Origin: Diogma glabrata
Lineage: Eukaryota; Arthropoda; Insecta; Diptera; Cylindrotomidae
Assembly: GCA_963693315.1 (NCBI GenBank)
Contig: OY856186.1
Coordinates: 287,944,930-288,008,929 of the forward strand
Reading direction: 5' to 3'
DNA length: 64,000 bases
Both the position numbers and the translations under genes were made by a program. Below, piece after piece: positions 12,331 through 25,400 of this stretch. Within the stretch, counting starts at the first letter, position 1. Every line of letters starts with the position of its first letter. A model generated the notes under the pieces. That model did no database searches, was not told where the DNA came from, and saw only the letters and a program-made list of their open reading frames with translations.

Positions 12331-12431
12331 ACATAGAATATGGTTCTATCCAGTTTCAACTCCTCCCAACTTATAGGAACAATTGGGATGTAATAAGTTG
12401 TTGCAGATTAAATCATCGTTTTCATCGTTTA

Positions 12432-12760
12432 TTAACATAAATTGTAATTATTTAAGAGATGTATCTTAAGTAAGATTTTGTGTGATTCCAGATTCCACGA
12501 CTTCTGAATAACAGGAACAGTTGGAAAAGGGTAAATTCGTCCAGGCAAAATTCTATTTTGATGTCCAGGTCTCTTATTTTCTTTCTGATACCCAAATGCA
12601 TAATTTTTTTCCGGGGTGAGGTTGTTAACCTTAGGCCCAACCAACATTTTCGTAAATGGGTCCATTCTAATGTTGAGGTTATAAGAAGAACTTTTATGCA
12701 TAGCATTTATTGTTGATAGCCTTTAATTTGTTTTTCTTGGCGTTCATGCTCCATGTAGGA
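12432..12760 (-). repeat. Fragment of the RTE-like LINE 5' region
   Basis: This stretch aligns by eye with 14870-15020, the 5' part of the adjacent LINE: both contain GTTAACCTTAGG and CTTTCTGATxCCCAAAT-like text in the same order. It is probably a piece of a second copy of that element in the same orientation. The overlapping short minus-strand ORFs have no independent support. Confidence 0.5.
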
Positions 12761-12819
12761 GCGTTGCCAAATTAATCAGCTTTGAATATTAACCACGGTC
12801 ATTCGCAACAGCGACCTCA

Positions 12820-14830
12820 AGAAGGTCTCTGATCTCAAAGTTAAACCGGGCTCTGTACTCTCCATCGTCTGTCTTAAAAAGGACCAAAAATGTAGCGTAG
12901 GATCTTACGCTCAAATATAGATAAATGCGATTCGTCATTTTGTGCAAGGCTCCACGTTTGTGACCTATACATCACAACTGGTCTAATCAATGTCTTCTAT
13001 AACTTGTGATTGGTGTTAGTTGATACATACGGTGATCCACGGATACAACCTATTATATCAGGACCCTCAAGAACGTCTCTGATCTCAACGTTATACCGGG
13101 TTCTGTACTCTCCATCGTCTGTCTTATAGTGACCAAAAATGTAGCGTAGGATCTTACGCTCAAATACAGAAAAATGCGATTCGTCATTTTGTGTAAGGGT
13201 CCACGTTTGTGACCTATACATCACAGCCGGTCTAATCAATGTCTTGTATAACTTGACCCTTATGTTAGTTGATACATACGGTGATCCAAGGGGAGGTTTA
13301 ATTGAGTAGAAAGTTCGATTACCTGCAGCGATTCGAGCTTCTATATCTGTAAGTATGCTGTTGTTTAAGTCAAGCATTGATCCCAAATATTTAAAAGATT
13401 CAACTCCCTCAATTCGTTTATCGCCGCACATCAAATCTTTATTCTCAGCCTCTCTTGAAACATTCATATGTTTGGTTTTACCGTAGTTAATTTGTAGACC
13501 AACTTTTCTAGCACCACTCTCAAGCGACTTGAAAGTCTCACTCATAGCTTCACTTCAGCCGAGGATGACAACAACATCAGCGTAAGCGATCATCTGTGCT
13601 GAGTTTATTGACAAGATATTGTTGTTAGTCGGTAGTTTCTCTTGACGGCACACATATTCCAAGGCTAAATTAAAAAGTATAGGAGAGATAGCCTTGTCTT
13701 AAACCTGAGACGACTTTAAAAATTTTTGATATTTCGTTCTCTACTTGTACACAGCATTGAAAGTTCTGTACTGTCATTTTGCATAGTGCTACCAGTTTAC
13801 TAGGGTTTCTCATTGACACTAGAGCAGACCATAGAGTCTCTCGTTCGAGAGAGTCGTAGGCCTGCATGAAATCAATGAAGAGTTGGTGCACAGGTATGTT
13901 GAACTCTAGGCACTTTTCCAAAATCAACCTTATCGAGAAAAGTGCATCGGTGGTACCTCGGCCCCGCCGGAAGCCACACTGATATTCTCCAAACAGTTGT
14001 TCAGCAAAAGGATTGATCTTGGCTAGCAAAATGTAAGAAAAGATCTTATATGCTGTGCAGAGGAGAGCGATTCCTCTGTCGTTTGCACATTGTAGGCGAT
14101 TACCTTTTTTAATGATTGGTATCATCATAGCTGAGTTCCTGTCCTGTGGCATGGTTTCAGTCCTCCAGATCATTTGAACAAGTTCAAACAAACTTAAAGA
14201 TAGAGTTTCACCACCAATATACAATCATTTCGGATGTTATATCATCGATACCAGGTGCTTTATTGCGTTTTAATTTTGACAGCGCAGCTTCGAATTCCTC
14301 TTTGGTTGGTTTATCTACATGTATCTTTGATGCACGAATAAGCTTTGCTCATCGCCCGACTTGTTGCTGGACGCTCTTTTGCCTGACTTGTTGCTGGTAC
14401 ACAATCTTCCAACCTGTCCATTAAAGTCACCAAGAACCATAATAAAGTCACGTGTTGGTGTTTGTTTCATAACCTTTTCCAGTGATATGTAGAAATTATC
14501 CTTCTCGACAGTCGACAGTCTTAGCTTCAGTGGGTGCATGCATGGCAATAAGAGAAATATTGTTGTGTGTACCGCGTACACGTAGGAAGCAGATCCTCTC
14601 ATTGACCGGGATGAATTTCATCACGGCTTCTTGTATGCGTGCACCAACAAGAAACCCAGTACAAATTCTCTTCGAGAAGGATGACCACTGCAGTATAAAG
14701 AGTAACTTTCTAAATCTTGTTTTCCGATTATTGGCTGTCTAATTTCTTGCAGAGCAATAAAATCTATCCTATACCTCTCAGCCTCTGTTTCTAGACTTAT
14801 TAGAGCATCAGGAGCGCTCAGGTTGCACAC
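12820..14830 (-). pseudogene. RTE-like LINE: endonuclease and reverse transcriptase, broken
   Basis: On the minus strand an apurinic-type endonuclease begins at about 14830 (RYRIDFIALQEIRQP) and contains VLGDFNGQVG at about 14400. The reverse transcriptase follows (14224-13670: YQCGFRRGRGTTDALFS, IDFMQAYDSLERETLW, VSGLRQG). A one-base frame change near 13690 leads to ISPILFNLALEYVC and then to AYADVVVILG, where the catalytic YADD box reads YADV, followed by a stop. The C-terminal domain continues at 13545-12997. Its last ~220 bp are duplicated in tandem (12820-13015 and 13058-13275). The element resembles RTE-family proteins often mis-annotated as craniofacial development protein 2-like. It is inactive. 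Confidence 0.85.
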
Positions 14831-15290
14831 GTGCCTCGTTCCGATTTTTTAGTTTGGTCCTTTTTCACTTCCAGGTTACAGTATATTTTGAAGTCCGTGG
14901 CTGTTATTCTCTTTCTGATTTCCAAATTTAACATTTCTTTTTCCGGGTTAGGGTGTTAACCTTAGGCGACCCCAAATTGTCGTGAATGGGTTCGTTCTGC
15001 ATCTTAAGGTTACCAGAAACAACCTTTTTACACGTTTATATAGCGAGCCGCTTGATCCAAGACAGACGCCCGCTCCAAGCCGCCCCTGATATGGAGAACA
15101 GACGCTTGAGTCGCATTGGTTTTAAGGCGCCAATTCGCCATGATGTAGCGTCATTGACTAAGCAGTTTTCAATCTGCTTGTCTCCAATACACCAGCCTAA
15201 TTCTGTCAGCTTTACCCAGGCAGCACGTCGTGGACGTCGAATTTCGAATTTCGCTGCCTTTATTAACAGTTTGTGAGAAAATAAAGTATG
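14831..15290 (-). repeat. 5' region of the RTE-like LINE
   Basis: Lies immediately 5' of the endonuclease on the minus strand and shares GGGTGTTAACCTTAGG with the fragment at 12432-12760. Its base composition is more GC-rich than the surroundings. The exact 5' end is not determined. Confidence 0.45.
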
Positions 15291-15349
15291 CAGTATTCCT
15301 GACAGACACCGAAGTCTACCGTTTTTACTTTTTTAAAGCTCGAAAACTT

Positions 15350-15985
15350 AAAAACACAAACAAAATATTTTTTCTATGATAGCAGATGTCTATCCCCTGT
15401 GAAAATTAGCATTTTTTCTACTAGTGTAAAATCATTTTCACTTAATAACAAATTGTAGTTGCTGTGGTATTTTCATATAATTTTACAAATTTTTTAAAAC
15501 AAAGCAATCATTAAAAATAGAATATGAATTTTGACTGTTATGTTGTCGATTTCTAATTTTATAATATATAATAAATATCGATTTTTTATAAATATACTAT
15601 CATAGAAAAAATTGTATTTCCTACACGAGATGAAAATATTTGACGTCCGTGAAATGGTCCCAATCGACGCTAACGCGTCTCGTAAACAAATGTTCACACA
15701 CGAAAAGCAGTGTTTTTATCTGTTATAGAAAAATGTATTATTTTGAACGATAGCATATGAAAATCTATTTTCATGCATGCTTAATCCGCTTTGAAAATGG
15801 TTTTTTTCCACTAGGTAGCATAAAATCTTTTGCGCTAAATAACAAATTGTAGTTGCTGTGGTATTTTCACGTAATTTTACAAAGTTTTTAAATCAAAGCA
15901 ACCATGAAAAAATAGAATTTAAACTAAGTTGTTGTAACAATGTAACACATATGTGTTGTGGGTTTTTGATTTAATAATATAAAAT
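15350..15985. repeat. Dispersed repeat, two diverged copies
   Basis: Two similar stretches (about 15370-15650 and 15740-15920) share AACAAATTGTAGTTGCTGTGG, CAAAGCAACCATGAAAA-like text and TAACGCGTCTCGTAAAC. The same module recurs at about 50160-50530 and 56830-57060. It is non-coding and probably part of a composite DNA-transposon-derived family. Confidence 0.6.
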
Positions 15986-16097
15986 AATAGTACATTATGA
16001 TGCAAGGACGTAGAGTTAAAGATTTTGGACGTATGTGGAGTTTGCCCACCCACATTAAGTCCAAAATAGCTTACGTCCGTGCGTCATATACTATTTT
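15986..16097. repeat. Hairpin repeat module
   Basis: Inverted repeat with outer arms ATAGTACATTATGATGCA and the complement of ATAGTATATGACGCACGGAC. The arms converge on TTTGGACG/CGTCCAAA-like text around a centre with TGTGGAGTTTGCCCACC. A close relative lies at 35161-35297. The right-hand neighbour is the palindromic repeat that hosts the LINE at 16124. Confidence 0.7.
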
Positions 16098-16123
16098 TTA
16101 TTTGCCTCAAGCAAAATATTTAA

Positions 16124-17128
16124 ACAAAAACTAGATCAAAGTTATCAAAAATAGATCAAAACGTAGACACCCTGAAAGATAAATTAGTAATCAACACCAG
16201 CCTCAGTCAAAAAATTCATAAATCCCACACGTACAATACAGAAGCTAATATAATTGCCTCAGAAGCGATTAAAAATTTAAATTCCAACAACTTAATATTC
16301 ACCGATGCATCCATATCCACAGAAGGGAAAGGTATCGGGTTAAATAACACGAAGAATAACTACACCAAATCATTTAAGGTAGAGGAAAACTTATCTATAA
16401 AAACATTAGAAACCGTCGCCATTAAATTAGCTATAGAAGAAGACAATAAACAACCCTCTGATACCTTAAACATCATATCCGACTCGTTGAGTGCATGTTT
16501 GGCCCTAAAACATACAGTAATTAACAAAAATGACAAACTATATGAAAATAAGATCCTCAACAGTATAGTCACTCGTAAACATAAGACCCATATTCTATGG
16601 ATACCAAGGCACGTAGGTATAGTTGGAAACGAACTAGCAGATTCCGCTGCCAAAACAGGAGCTAATACTGGAGAATTAATACATCTAGAATCAACAATGG
16701 AGGATTGCTCAAGAAACTTAAAAGAGGCGTTATATCACGACTGAAACAAAGAATTTTTAGAAAAAACCTTACTAAAGGGATTTACCCATAGATCTAACAC
16801 CAATGGCATTACTGGTCCCAACAAATGGTTCAAAAAATCGGTTTTAAACCCAGGCAATATCAAATCCTTAATCAGACTGAGAACAAACCATACGTTCGAC
16901 AAAAAATTCCTTAAACTAATTAAACAAGCGGACGTTAACACATGCGATGTATGTGGAGTGTTAGAGGATGCTATTCATTGCATTGAAAAGTGCAAGAAAT
17001 ATGACTCGTGCAGACAAAAATACAATATACTAACAACCAAACCTTTACAAAAAATATTAAGCGAGGGCAACCTCGATGAATATCACATGCTGATCAATTT
17101 CCTGAACGAAGCCAAACTCACCTTTTAA
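16124..17128 (+). pseudogene. I-type LINE ORF2 C-terminus: RNase H and zinc-knuckle tail
   Basis: A single frame of 335 codons is open except for one TGA at 16742. It holds an RNase H domain, which degrades the RNA strand during reverse transcription. The four acidic residues are visible in LIFTDAS, KTLETVAIKLAIEE, IISDSLSACLALK and GNELADSAAK, with WIPRHVGIVG before the last. The C-terminal CDVCGVLEDAIHCIEKC is the Cys/His tail typical of I and related LINEs. Everything upstream (endonuclease and reverse transcriptase) is missing: a 5'-truncated copy. Confidence 0.85.
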
Positions 17129-18131
17129 AATAAACGTTAAATAAATCTAATACAGGTAAAATATAACAGGAAGTACAAGTTGATACCAGATTGGGTGGGG
17201 TAACTCACAAACAAACCCCCAGTTCCACACAGAGCGGATAATTAACTCTTGCCTGGGCAATTATGTAGCATATTTACACACATAAATGCCTAACATTTAA
17301 GTATTTAACAGTTATTTTCCATTCAAGTTCAGGTTTAACAACAATAATTAATATCTAATTGAATTATATAAAATGACAAATACCTCACATCAATACATAG
17401 TGGGTATCGACAATATTTACAATAAATGCCATTAAATATACTAACTCTTAAATTACAAAACTCTAAAAGCTATTTCATACATAAATATACAATAATTAAA
17501 ACCTATTCTTATTATTTTAATTTTATTCAAATTTTATTCAAACATACTAATTTTCTTATATAATAATTTGTAACGCTTTTTAATCCTCAAATTCATAATT
17601 TTATTCAAAAACTGAAAAATTTGAATTACATGTCAGTACACAGCCTCTGCTGTTAGTTTTAGAAATTGATTATGGTGAAATCCTAACGAATTCACAGTAA
17701 ATGAAACCATAAAATTATTTTTTCTGATTTAATTTAAAAACATGCTAAACTAGAAACTTGAGTAAAACCTAAACTTTCAAATTTACTAAGCTTCTAAACT
17801 TTATATACAATAATTGAAAAATATTGTCATTCACAAATTTATAATTTCTACTAAAATTACTATATTGAATTATATAAATCATTTAAATTACAAAATGAAG
17901 TTAATCATAATTTACAGAGTTCTATGAACTATTTAAAACATTATATATAACAACTGAAAATTATATCTCAAAATTTACAACAAACCAGATCATTGAATTA
18001 TATAAAAAATTACAAGAAATATTTTAGAAATATTGGTCATATGGACTGAAAAAACCAAATGTTATTATATATAACATGTCCAGAACCAAATAAATAAAGT
18101 AAAAATAAAAAAAAAAAAAAAAAAAAAAAAG
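17129..18131 (+). repeat. 3' untranslated region and poly-A tail of the I-type LINE
   Basis: About 1 kb of AT-rich sequence follows the RNase H frame and ends with AAATAAATAAAGT and an A-run of more than 20 nt at about 18107-18130. The host repeat resumes directly after the A-run, so this is the 3' end of the insertion. Confidence 0.65.
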
Positions 18132-18470
18132 TTATAAATTTGCATAAATTTTGAAATAAAAATATATTGAACAAGTAATCTTTGACAAACTATTCGTTAT
18201 TTTTTCAAAATAATTGTATAACTATGACAACAAATAATAACAATAATTTTAATTGGATAATGAAATTTTGAAGTTAAAGGTTGCTTTGATAAACATTTCT
18301 ATTTTTTATAGAATTTAAAGAAATACAAATGTTTTTTACTTTTTTGGACGTAACTATGACAACAAAATATATGGTTAAAATGTGACACTTAACGCAAATA
18401 ACTGCAATAAAGTATCACTTTATTATGTAGGCGAATAAAAATATCGTTTATACAATCGTAGCAAAAAATT
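18132..18470 (+). repeat. Host repeat resumed after the LINE insertion
   Basis: The text from AAATTTGCATAAATTTTG through GCTATGACAACAAA-like motifs to TTATGTAGGCGAATAAAAAT closely matches the reverse complement of about 34800-35140. With the part at 16097-16123 it forms one repeat copy split by the LINE. Confidence 0.65.
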
Positions 18471-19973
18471 GCATTTCCTACGTAAGATGGAATTATTTTA
18501 CGTTCGTGAAATTCAAAAACAGTGTAAGCATTATTATGTATTTATGTAAAAACGAAACTTTTAGTAATGTAAATTTTTTTTAAATTAAAAGTTCTGTAAA
18601 AATAATTCAATATAGGAGACAAAAAAACATAAAATCACTTTAAGTACAAGGTCACGCAACAACATGTGTTCTAACTTCTAAGGTGTTGACGTGTGGCGAA
18701 CATCAAAACTAAAATCATTTCTCAAAAAAATTTAAAATTTAGCATGCATTGATTTCATTAACATTTATGAAAAAAACAAAAAATATATTATTATTTTTCG
18801 GATTTTGTTTCCAAAGAGTTTTTTTTAAAGAGTTCTTGTTTTTTCGATTTGGAAAAGAATTAAAAAAGTTTCCAAAATGTGTTTCGATTTCCATTAATTA
18901 AAAAAGTTATTATTCCAAAACTTAAACATAAATGTAAATTATATTAAATAATAAATTCTTAAATTGTTCAATTCGCTAAACATTCTTCAAATAAACAAAG
19001 TTCACAATAAAAAATGTTTATGTAAAGTGACGCATTTTATTAATAAAATATTTATTAAACTTCTGAAAACTTTGGCTATGTTAAAACTAATATGTACTTA
19101 AAAATCAAAACTAATATTCTGGCCATAAAAGATCATAAGGAAACATTAAAGAGGATAAAAATATTATCTGAAATCAAAATGGATCAAATTAATTTTGGAA
19201 GTATACAAGGATCAACTGCTTGAATACATGCTACTCAACTTTACTCCGTTCTACATTATAGCACAACTAGCTATAGACGGACGCATTTTTTTTATGTTTC
19301 TCTTAAAGAATGGATAACAATAAATCTAAAACTAAAACAAACTAAACAATAAATCCTATCACTTATTCAAATATGACATATGCTAACTTGTTCATACAAA
19401 TTTTACAGAAACAGAATTTTTATCTGTCAAATTTGTATGAAATTCTGTTTTTGTTTCTGTTGTATGTGAATGCCCGGCTTATCACCTTAGTTAGTTTTAT
19501 ATCACTGCGCTAATGTCAGTAGTATGTTATATCTCACGGTAAGTCATCTGAATAGATTGGACTGGAAAACGCGGGGTTCTCACACTCAAGCACCAAAAAA
19601 AAATAAATTACAAATAAGCAAAAACGGATTCTACCATGCGTGAAATGCCATTTATGTCCAATTGTTTTTAGCAAACCGGAACATATCCGGAATACACACA
19701 TTAATTATTCTTTTTAAATTAATTATTATTTTTTTGTCAACCTTCGCCTAATTTGTAAAACAAACAATGGAAAAAACTGTTTTAGGTCTTCAAAAATTTC
19801 ATAAATTTATCTCATCGTGTCAAAAAAGTTAATTTTTAAAATAATAAATTCGAACTCATTGAACGAATTCTAAAGTTTCGAAGCAAACGAAGCAAGTAGT
19901 AACTTGGAACTTATCACGTTTCAGTTTTCGTTAATTTTAAATAAAAAAATCTGTGAACTATTGTAATTTTACA
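18471..19973. other. AT-rich spacer upstream of the mpaB-like gene
   Basis: Contains small repeat scraps. One piece at about 19490-19590 (ACGCGGGGTTCTCACAC) resembles one end of the foldback MITE at 47573-47954, and there are local repeats of ACAGAAACAGAA at about 19410-19460. No gene is seen, and no clear TATA box can be assigned to the following gene. Confidence 0.4.
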
Positions 19974-21457
19974 ATGGGTAATCCATTGAATCTAACAAAT
20001 AGTGAAAAAGGTAAAACGAATTGTTGCCTGATAGATTTAAATATTTTACTGTTGCTCAATTTTCAGACGCTAAAGATTTCTTTATTAAAATATATTCGGC
20101 TTACGATATTCCAATAGATACTGGAAGAATAGATGACATAAAACAAGAAATACCAATTTGGTTTGATGAAACTAAATATCAGCGGTTTGCATTATCAAAC
20201 AAGATTTTATTACAATTTTATTAATTTCTTTTTTCTCAATCTATTCTAACAGTGCCCGAATTTTTTTTGCGAATAATAAATCATCGATAATACAAAGCTA
20301 TGTTTTCATGGTTTGATTTGTAGTTTTGCAGACCCAACCATCTTGGATATTGTATACGAATTTTTACCATCATCAACAAAAGCTTTCACAAAACGGTTAA
20401 TAGATCTATACAGTATTGCACGTAATTTCATGGTCGTACCATGAGCTGGCAGCAGACTCAAAGTGAGTGAGAATATTTTTTTGTCGATGAAAGATTTTTA
20501 TATTGACAATCTATTAGCTTGTACTATATTTATTCTGAATTATGCAAACAATCCATGGTGAAAAATTTCGTGTTTGAATTGAGATATTTTTATTTTTTTT
20601 CACCATCCGAAAAATTTAAAGATTTGGAATTATTCATTTATCCATATAATTTATTTATTAGATCATGGAAATCTTTAAACCGAATTCGTCGAATACATTT
20701 AGCTGCATCAAATACTGCAAATAAAAAAGGAATTGGTTTTATATCTCAAACAGAAGTTGCCATAACATTATTTACATTTGTTGGATTTGCAATCGTAAGA
20801 TCACATCAATATGGAATTCCAAACAATAATAAAGAAGATCGGGAAAGTTTCATTCATTTCTGGGGACTAATGGGTCATTTTCTGGGATTAAAAGATGAAT
20901 TCAATTTTTGTCTTTGTAATTTAGAAATTTGTGAAATTGTTTGTGAGATATTTATACGTTATGTGTTTATACCATGTCCACAATTTGAGCCGCCAGTTTT
21001 TAAAGAAATTGTACTGTACACAGTTGACGGACTACAAACGTTCCTACCAGATTTAAGTTATGATTCCATTATGTTTATGGTCAAACGTGTTTGCAATATT
21101 CCTGGATATCAATGTGGCGTGGATGTTAGTAAAGAAAACATAATCAAAGACATTTTCACTAAGGATGAGATAAAATTATTACAAAAATATGTGTCACGTT
21201 CTCAGTATGCTGTTAAAAATGCGATTAGAATATTTCCTGAAAAGATACATATCGTTGAGGTCGTTAAAGGTAGAAATATATTTATTCAGCCAGACTATGA
21301 TGACCAAGAATTGAAATACGAACAATATGTTATGGAAAATTATAAAATTTTGGGTTTGAAGAAATATGATAAATTTATAATTAAAACAATCCGTCAAGAA
21401 GGTTATCAGACAAACTTATGCAACACAAAGTTGAGGGAGTGTTCAAGTTATGATTGA
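19974..21457 (+). pseudogene. mpaB/rubber-oxygenase-like (DUF2236) gene, copy 1, disrupted exon 3
   Basis: Four exons: 19974-20010, 20067-20184, 20253-20462 and 20662-21457, with canonical GT-AG introns of 56, 68 and 199 nt. Intron phases 1, 2, 2 match the paralogue at 54285-55944. The sum is 387 codons. The family is haem-dependent oxygenase-like (ER-bound mpaB / latex-clearing protein fold). Visible marks are WFDETKYQR in exon 2, WKSLNRIRRIH and FIHFWGLMGHFLGLKDEFNF in exon 4. Exon 3 starts in frame (FFANNKSSIIQS), shifts for GLICSFADPTILDIVYEF, then shifts back for WSYHELAADS before the splice site. Read straight through it meets stops. It may be a pseudogene or contain assembly errors. 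Substrate unknown. Confidence 0.7.
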
Positions 21458-22428
21458 TTGATAGTGAGATTTCAATGTTTTACCCTTTGGCTTAATAATA
21501 TAAATGTGGGTAGATATATGAACAACATTTTAGTTAAAAAAAATGTTGCATAAATTACAAAAATGGTCTAATAATAATAGTTAATCATAATATATTAATC
21601 AAATAATTGTTTTATTCCCTCAAATTCAGTTCTAGGCTCCTATCAGATTAGGTAGGTCCGTTCAATTTGACTTTTTTGAATAATTTCATATGCATTTCGA
21701 AGATAATGTATTGTTTAACCATATTTGTAACTGATATTTTTAATAATTGTATTGTATAGTTTTACTGAATTTGTTTACGTTAAATTAAAATATTTAGCTT
21801 TCATTCATCATCTATAATAAACTTCGAAATAATTATGGAGATAAAAGGATGACATTTTGAACTATTTTTTTTATAATAACACAAACAAAATTATATAAAT
21901 GATAATTGAACTTATTACAACATGATATTGTTTAACATATATAATTAGGGTGACCTAAATTTTAAAAAATTATAATATTATTATATATAATTTTTACATA
22001 CTCCACGCATGGAGGATCGATCAGTTTTGGAAACATTGGAACAACTGCAATTAAATATTTGTCCTGGCAACTGGTGCGGGCTTAAAATATAATCTGTTAA
22101 ATACAAATTACAATATAACGGAAGTTGAATGCAGATGATAAGTATTATATCATATCTATTTATCATAACTATTTTCATGAAACAAATTGATTTTGACCTA
22201 AACAAAAATATTTTAAATTGGTTAAACTATATTTTTAATTTTCCTATAAACATAATGAAACCTTTTATGAGTTACCATTTATGAGCACCTGATATTGTTT
22301 TTTAAGGCATCGGATCAAACATGCTAGATAAATGTTAATTTGGGTAATTTAAAAAGATTAAAAATATAAAGTTTAAATTACAAATACTGGTCATACTGTA
22401 GACAAACATTTTTCATATTAAAAACTAA
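21458..22428. other. Convergent intergenic region
   Basis: Separates the 3' ends of the + strand mpaB-like gene and the - strand aldehyde oxidase. AT-rich, with no ORF of interest and no clear repeat seen. Confidence 0.5.
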
Positions 22429-25400
22429 TCATAACTTATAAGCCTTAATATCATTTCCGGCAGATAAAAATACGTTTTCAACCGTATACGGTGCTTTTAA
22501 TGTCATCCATGGTTCTTTCATACCAGCATCTTTTCGGGCTGATATCAAAGCATTTCTTAATGCAAAAACAACAACCACAGACAAACATGTTGGTGGTTCC
22601 CCAACAACTTTCGCACTAAAAATATTTATTTTATTTGGTGGATCTTTTAAAAATGAAATCCTAAAATCAATTGGAATATCTTTGGCACCTGGTGGATTAT
22701 AATTCCATGTTCGATTTGTTAACAGTTCACCATCTGGAGCAAAAATTAATTTTTCACTTAACCAAAATCCAATTCCCATTACAAAACCACCTTCAATTTG
22801 GCCAACGTCCATTAATGGACTTATACTATTGCCAACGTCTTCAAGAATATCAACTCGACTCAAATTGAAATTTCCTGTTAAAATATCCACTTCTACTTCA
22901 CAACATGCTAGTCCGTGAACATAATGATTTTCTAATTCTGTGTGATTTTCAAGATAAAGTGCACTCAAATTAATATGCCGTTCATTACAGATAAAAATTA
23001 GGTTTTCCCATGTAGCGTCTGGAAATTCATCTCTTACGGGCTTTATACGTCGATTTAACTCTTCACACGCTTTTAAAACTGCCTAAAATAAAATAAAATT
23101 AGGAAACGTTTCTTAATTGAATATATATTACTTACAAAACAAACAGAATCAGTAACTGTACTTCCGCCAGATACCGCAGCATTTCCACCAACTAAATTTG
23201 TTGTTGGCTTAATGCAAACATTTTCTATTGGAATTTTTAATGTAAATGCTGCAACTTGACATGCTTTTGTTAATACACCCTGTCCCATTTCAATACCACC
23301 ATGAGAAATAGAAACAGTTCCATCCATATGATGAACTGAAACTAAAGCTGGGAAATGGCCAAAGAAATTTTGTGGATATTGAATTGTGGTAATAGCAATT
23401 CCACGTTTTTTCCAACGATTAATGGCGTTATATTTTTCAATTTGTGTATTTCTTTGATAATAGTCTAACCGTAAGAAAAAAGAAATTAACACAAAATTAA
23501 GGAATTTTACTTTAACTTGCCTGTTGATGACAAAAACCCTGGAATGATCTGACGTATTGTATTATCATCTGGTATATTTTGCAAACGAACGGAAATTGGA
23601 TCTTGTCCAGTAACGTATGCAATATGTTCCATAATATCTTCAATCATTGCAATTCCTTCGCATGTTCCAGGACCACGTACATATGTATTCGATGGACTAT
23701 GTGTAAACACATCATTCGCTCTAACACTCCACGTCCCACAATCATAACAATTTCTTATCCAATTGGCAATTAAAAAATCAACATTATCCGAAATATTAAT
23801 TCCTTGATCACTATAAAATGTATTTTCTAATTTCTGAATCTTTCCCAATGAATTAACGTCCACATTATATTCACTATAACATGGATAACGTTTTCCTAAA
23901 GATTTCATGGTCGACTCCATTGTCATAATCAAACGTATTGGCCTTTTCGATAAAACACATGAGACTGCAGCAATGCATGCAGCAAACGAAGATCTTGATT
24001 GTTTTCCACCAAAACCACCACCCAACCGACGTGTTTCAACGTTTAGTCGACATTCTTGTATATTAGTTAATTTTGAAACAACACTTTGTATCATACTTAA
24101 CCATTGCGTTGATGAATGAACATTCAAACCATCCTCAGTTGGTGTAACAATACATGTTTGAGGTTCTAGGAAAAAATGATACTGACTTCCAACCTCAAAA
24201 TTTCCTTTTAAATGTATTTGTGAATCAGTTCCGAAACTAATTGGTGTTAAATCGAAATTAGAACGTCTCTCAATTTTTTCGGTTGCATTTGCATTAAAGA
24301 CATCTTTCATCGTTGGTAGAATTAGTTCGGCTGATTCTTTTGTATATTGAATTATAACCAAAGCAGCCGCTTGCTCTGCAATACTGGCTGTTTCGGCCAA
24401 AATTATACCAGCTGGTTGTCCATGATATAAAACTTTTCCGCTACAAAGTAACTCCTCATCAATACAGTCAAACTTTCCAAATGTAAAACTGTTGCCATGT
24501 GGAAGATCTTTTGATGAGTAAAAAGCGAACACGCCCTCTATGTTCTGTAAAAATTCTATTTCAATATAAAGTTTTGTTTTTCAGGCAATAAAGATAAAAA
24601 AATTGGTCAACTTCGGAAAAATTCAGATTTTCGTATGAATAGCAAGATTTTCGTATGAACTTTCTTTATGTTAAAATGTTACACGGGATCAAAGGTCACG
24701 GTGAATTTTATCGAAAAAATAGTGGTCATAAAATTTGTAGCTAAGAACATTTTCTACAAAAACCATTATGCTACTTTTTTTCGTAAGACTAACTGTACAG
24801 AATTCACTTCTTGACTATGTATCGAGACCGAGTATTTGTACTTAAGCGTAGAATGCGGCTTAAAATATTTGATAATTTACATAAGAGATATAACTTTTTA
24901 AATCGGATATTCTCGAAAAGCGTTAGTCTAACGGAAAAAGTACCTAAATGTTTTAGGTAGAAAATTTTCTAAGCTACAAATTTTATTAACACTATGTTTT
25001 CGATAAAAGTCACCGATAACCAGTTTTTTGCGAAAAACCATTTTTTGTGACCTTTACCCTGCTTAACATTTTTAGGGATACATGTATTGTCGTGGACTTT
25101 TAAGATATTTTTTAGAACTACAAAAGTAAAAGACATGAAATATTCAGCTTTTTCTTAATTTTCTACAGTACACTGTCCTTATTCTCTGTATTATTAATAA
25201 TTTAAACGTCATTTCCACTCCCTCATTTGCGGGAGCGGATTACTTCTTTTACTCCCTAGAGAATAAAAAAATAACAAACCATGACAACAATGATAGTTTT
25301 CAATTTTCATGGAAACAGAATCGTTTACGATAAATTCAAACAAATATATATAAAAACCGCCTACTATGATGAAACTAAAAATTTGTAATTTTCGTTTTCT

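Noticed and set aside
14146..15276. Plus-strand ORFs of 86-96 codons
   Set aside because: Shadows of the minus-strand RTE-like LINE.
20519..20661. Upstream extension of the mpaB-like ORF from 20519
   Set aside because: The first 48 codons are intron; the exon starts at 20662 after TTTATTAG, as shown by the paralogue.
23579..24119. Plus-strand ORFs opposite aldehyde oxidase exon 4
   Set aside because: Antisense shadows of a clearly coding exon.
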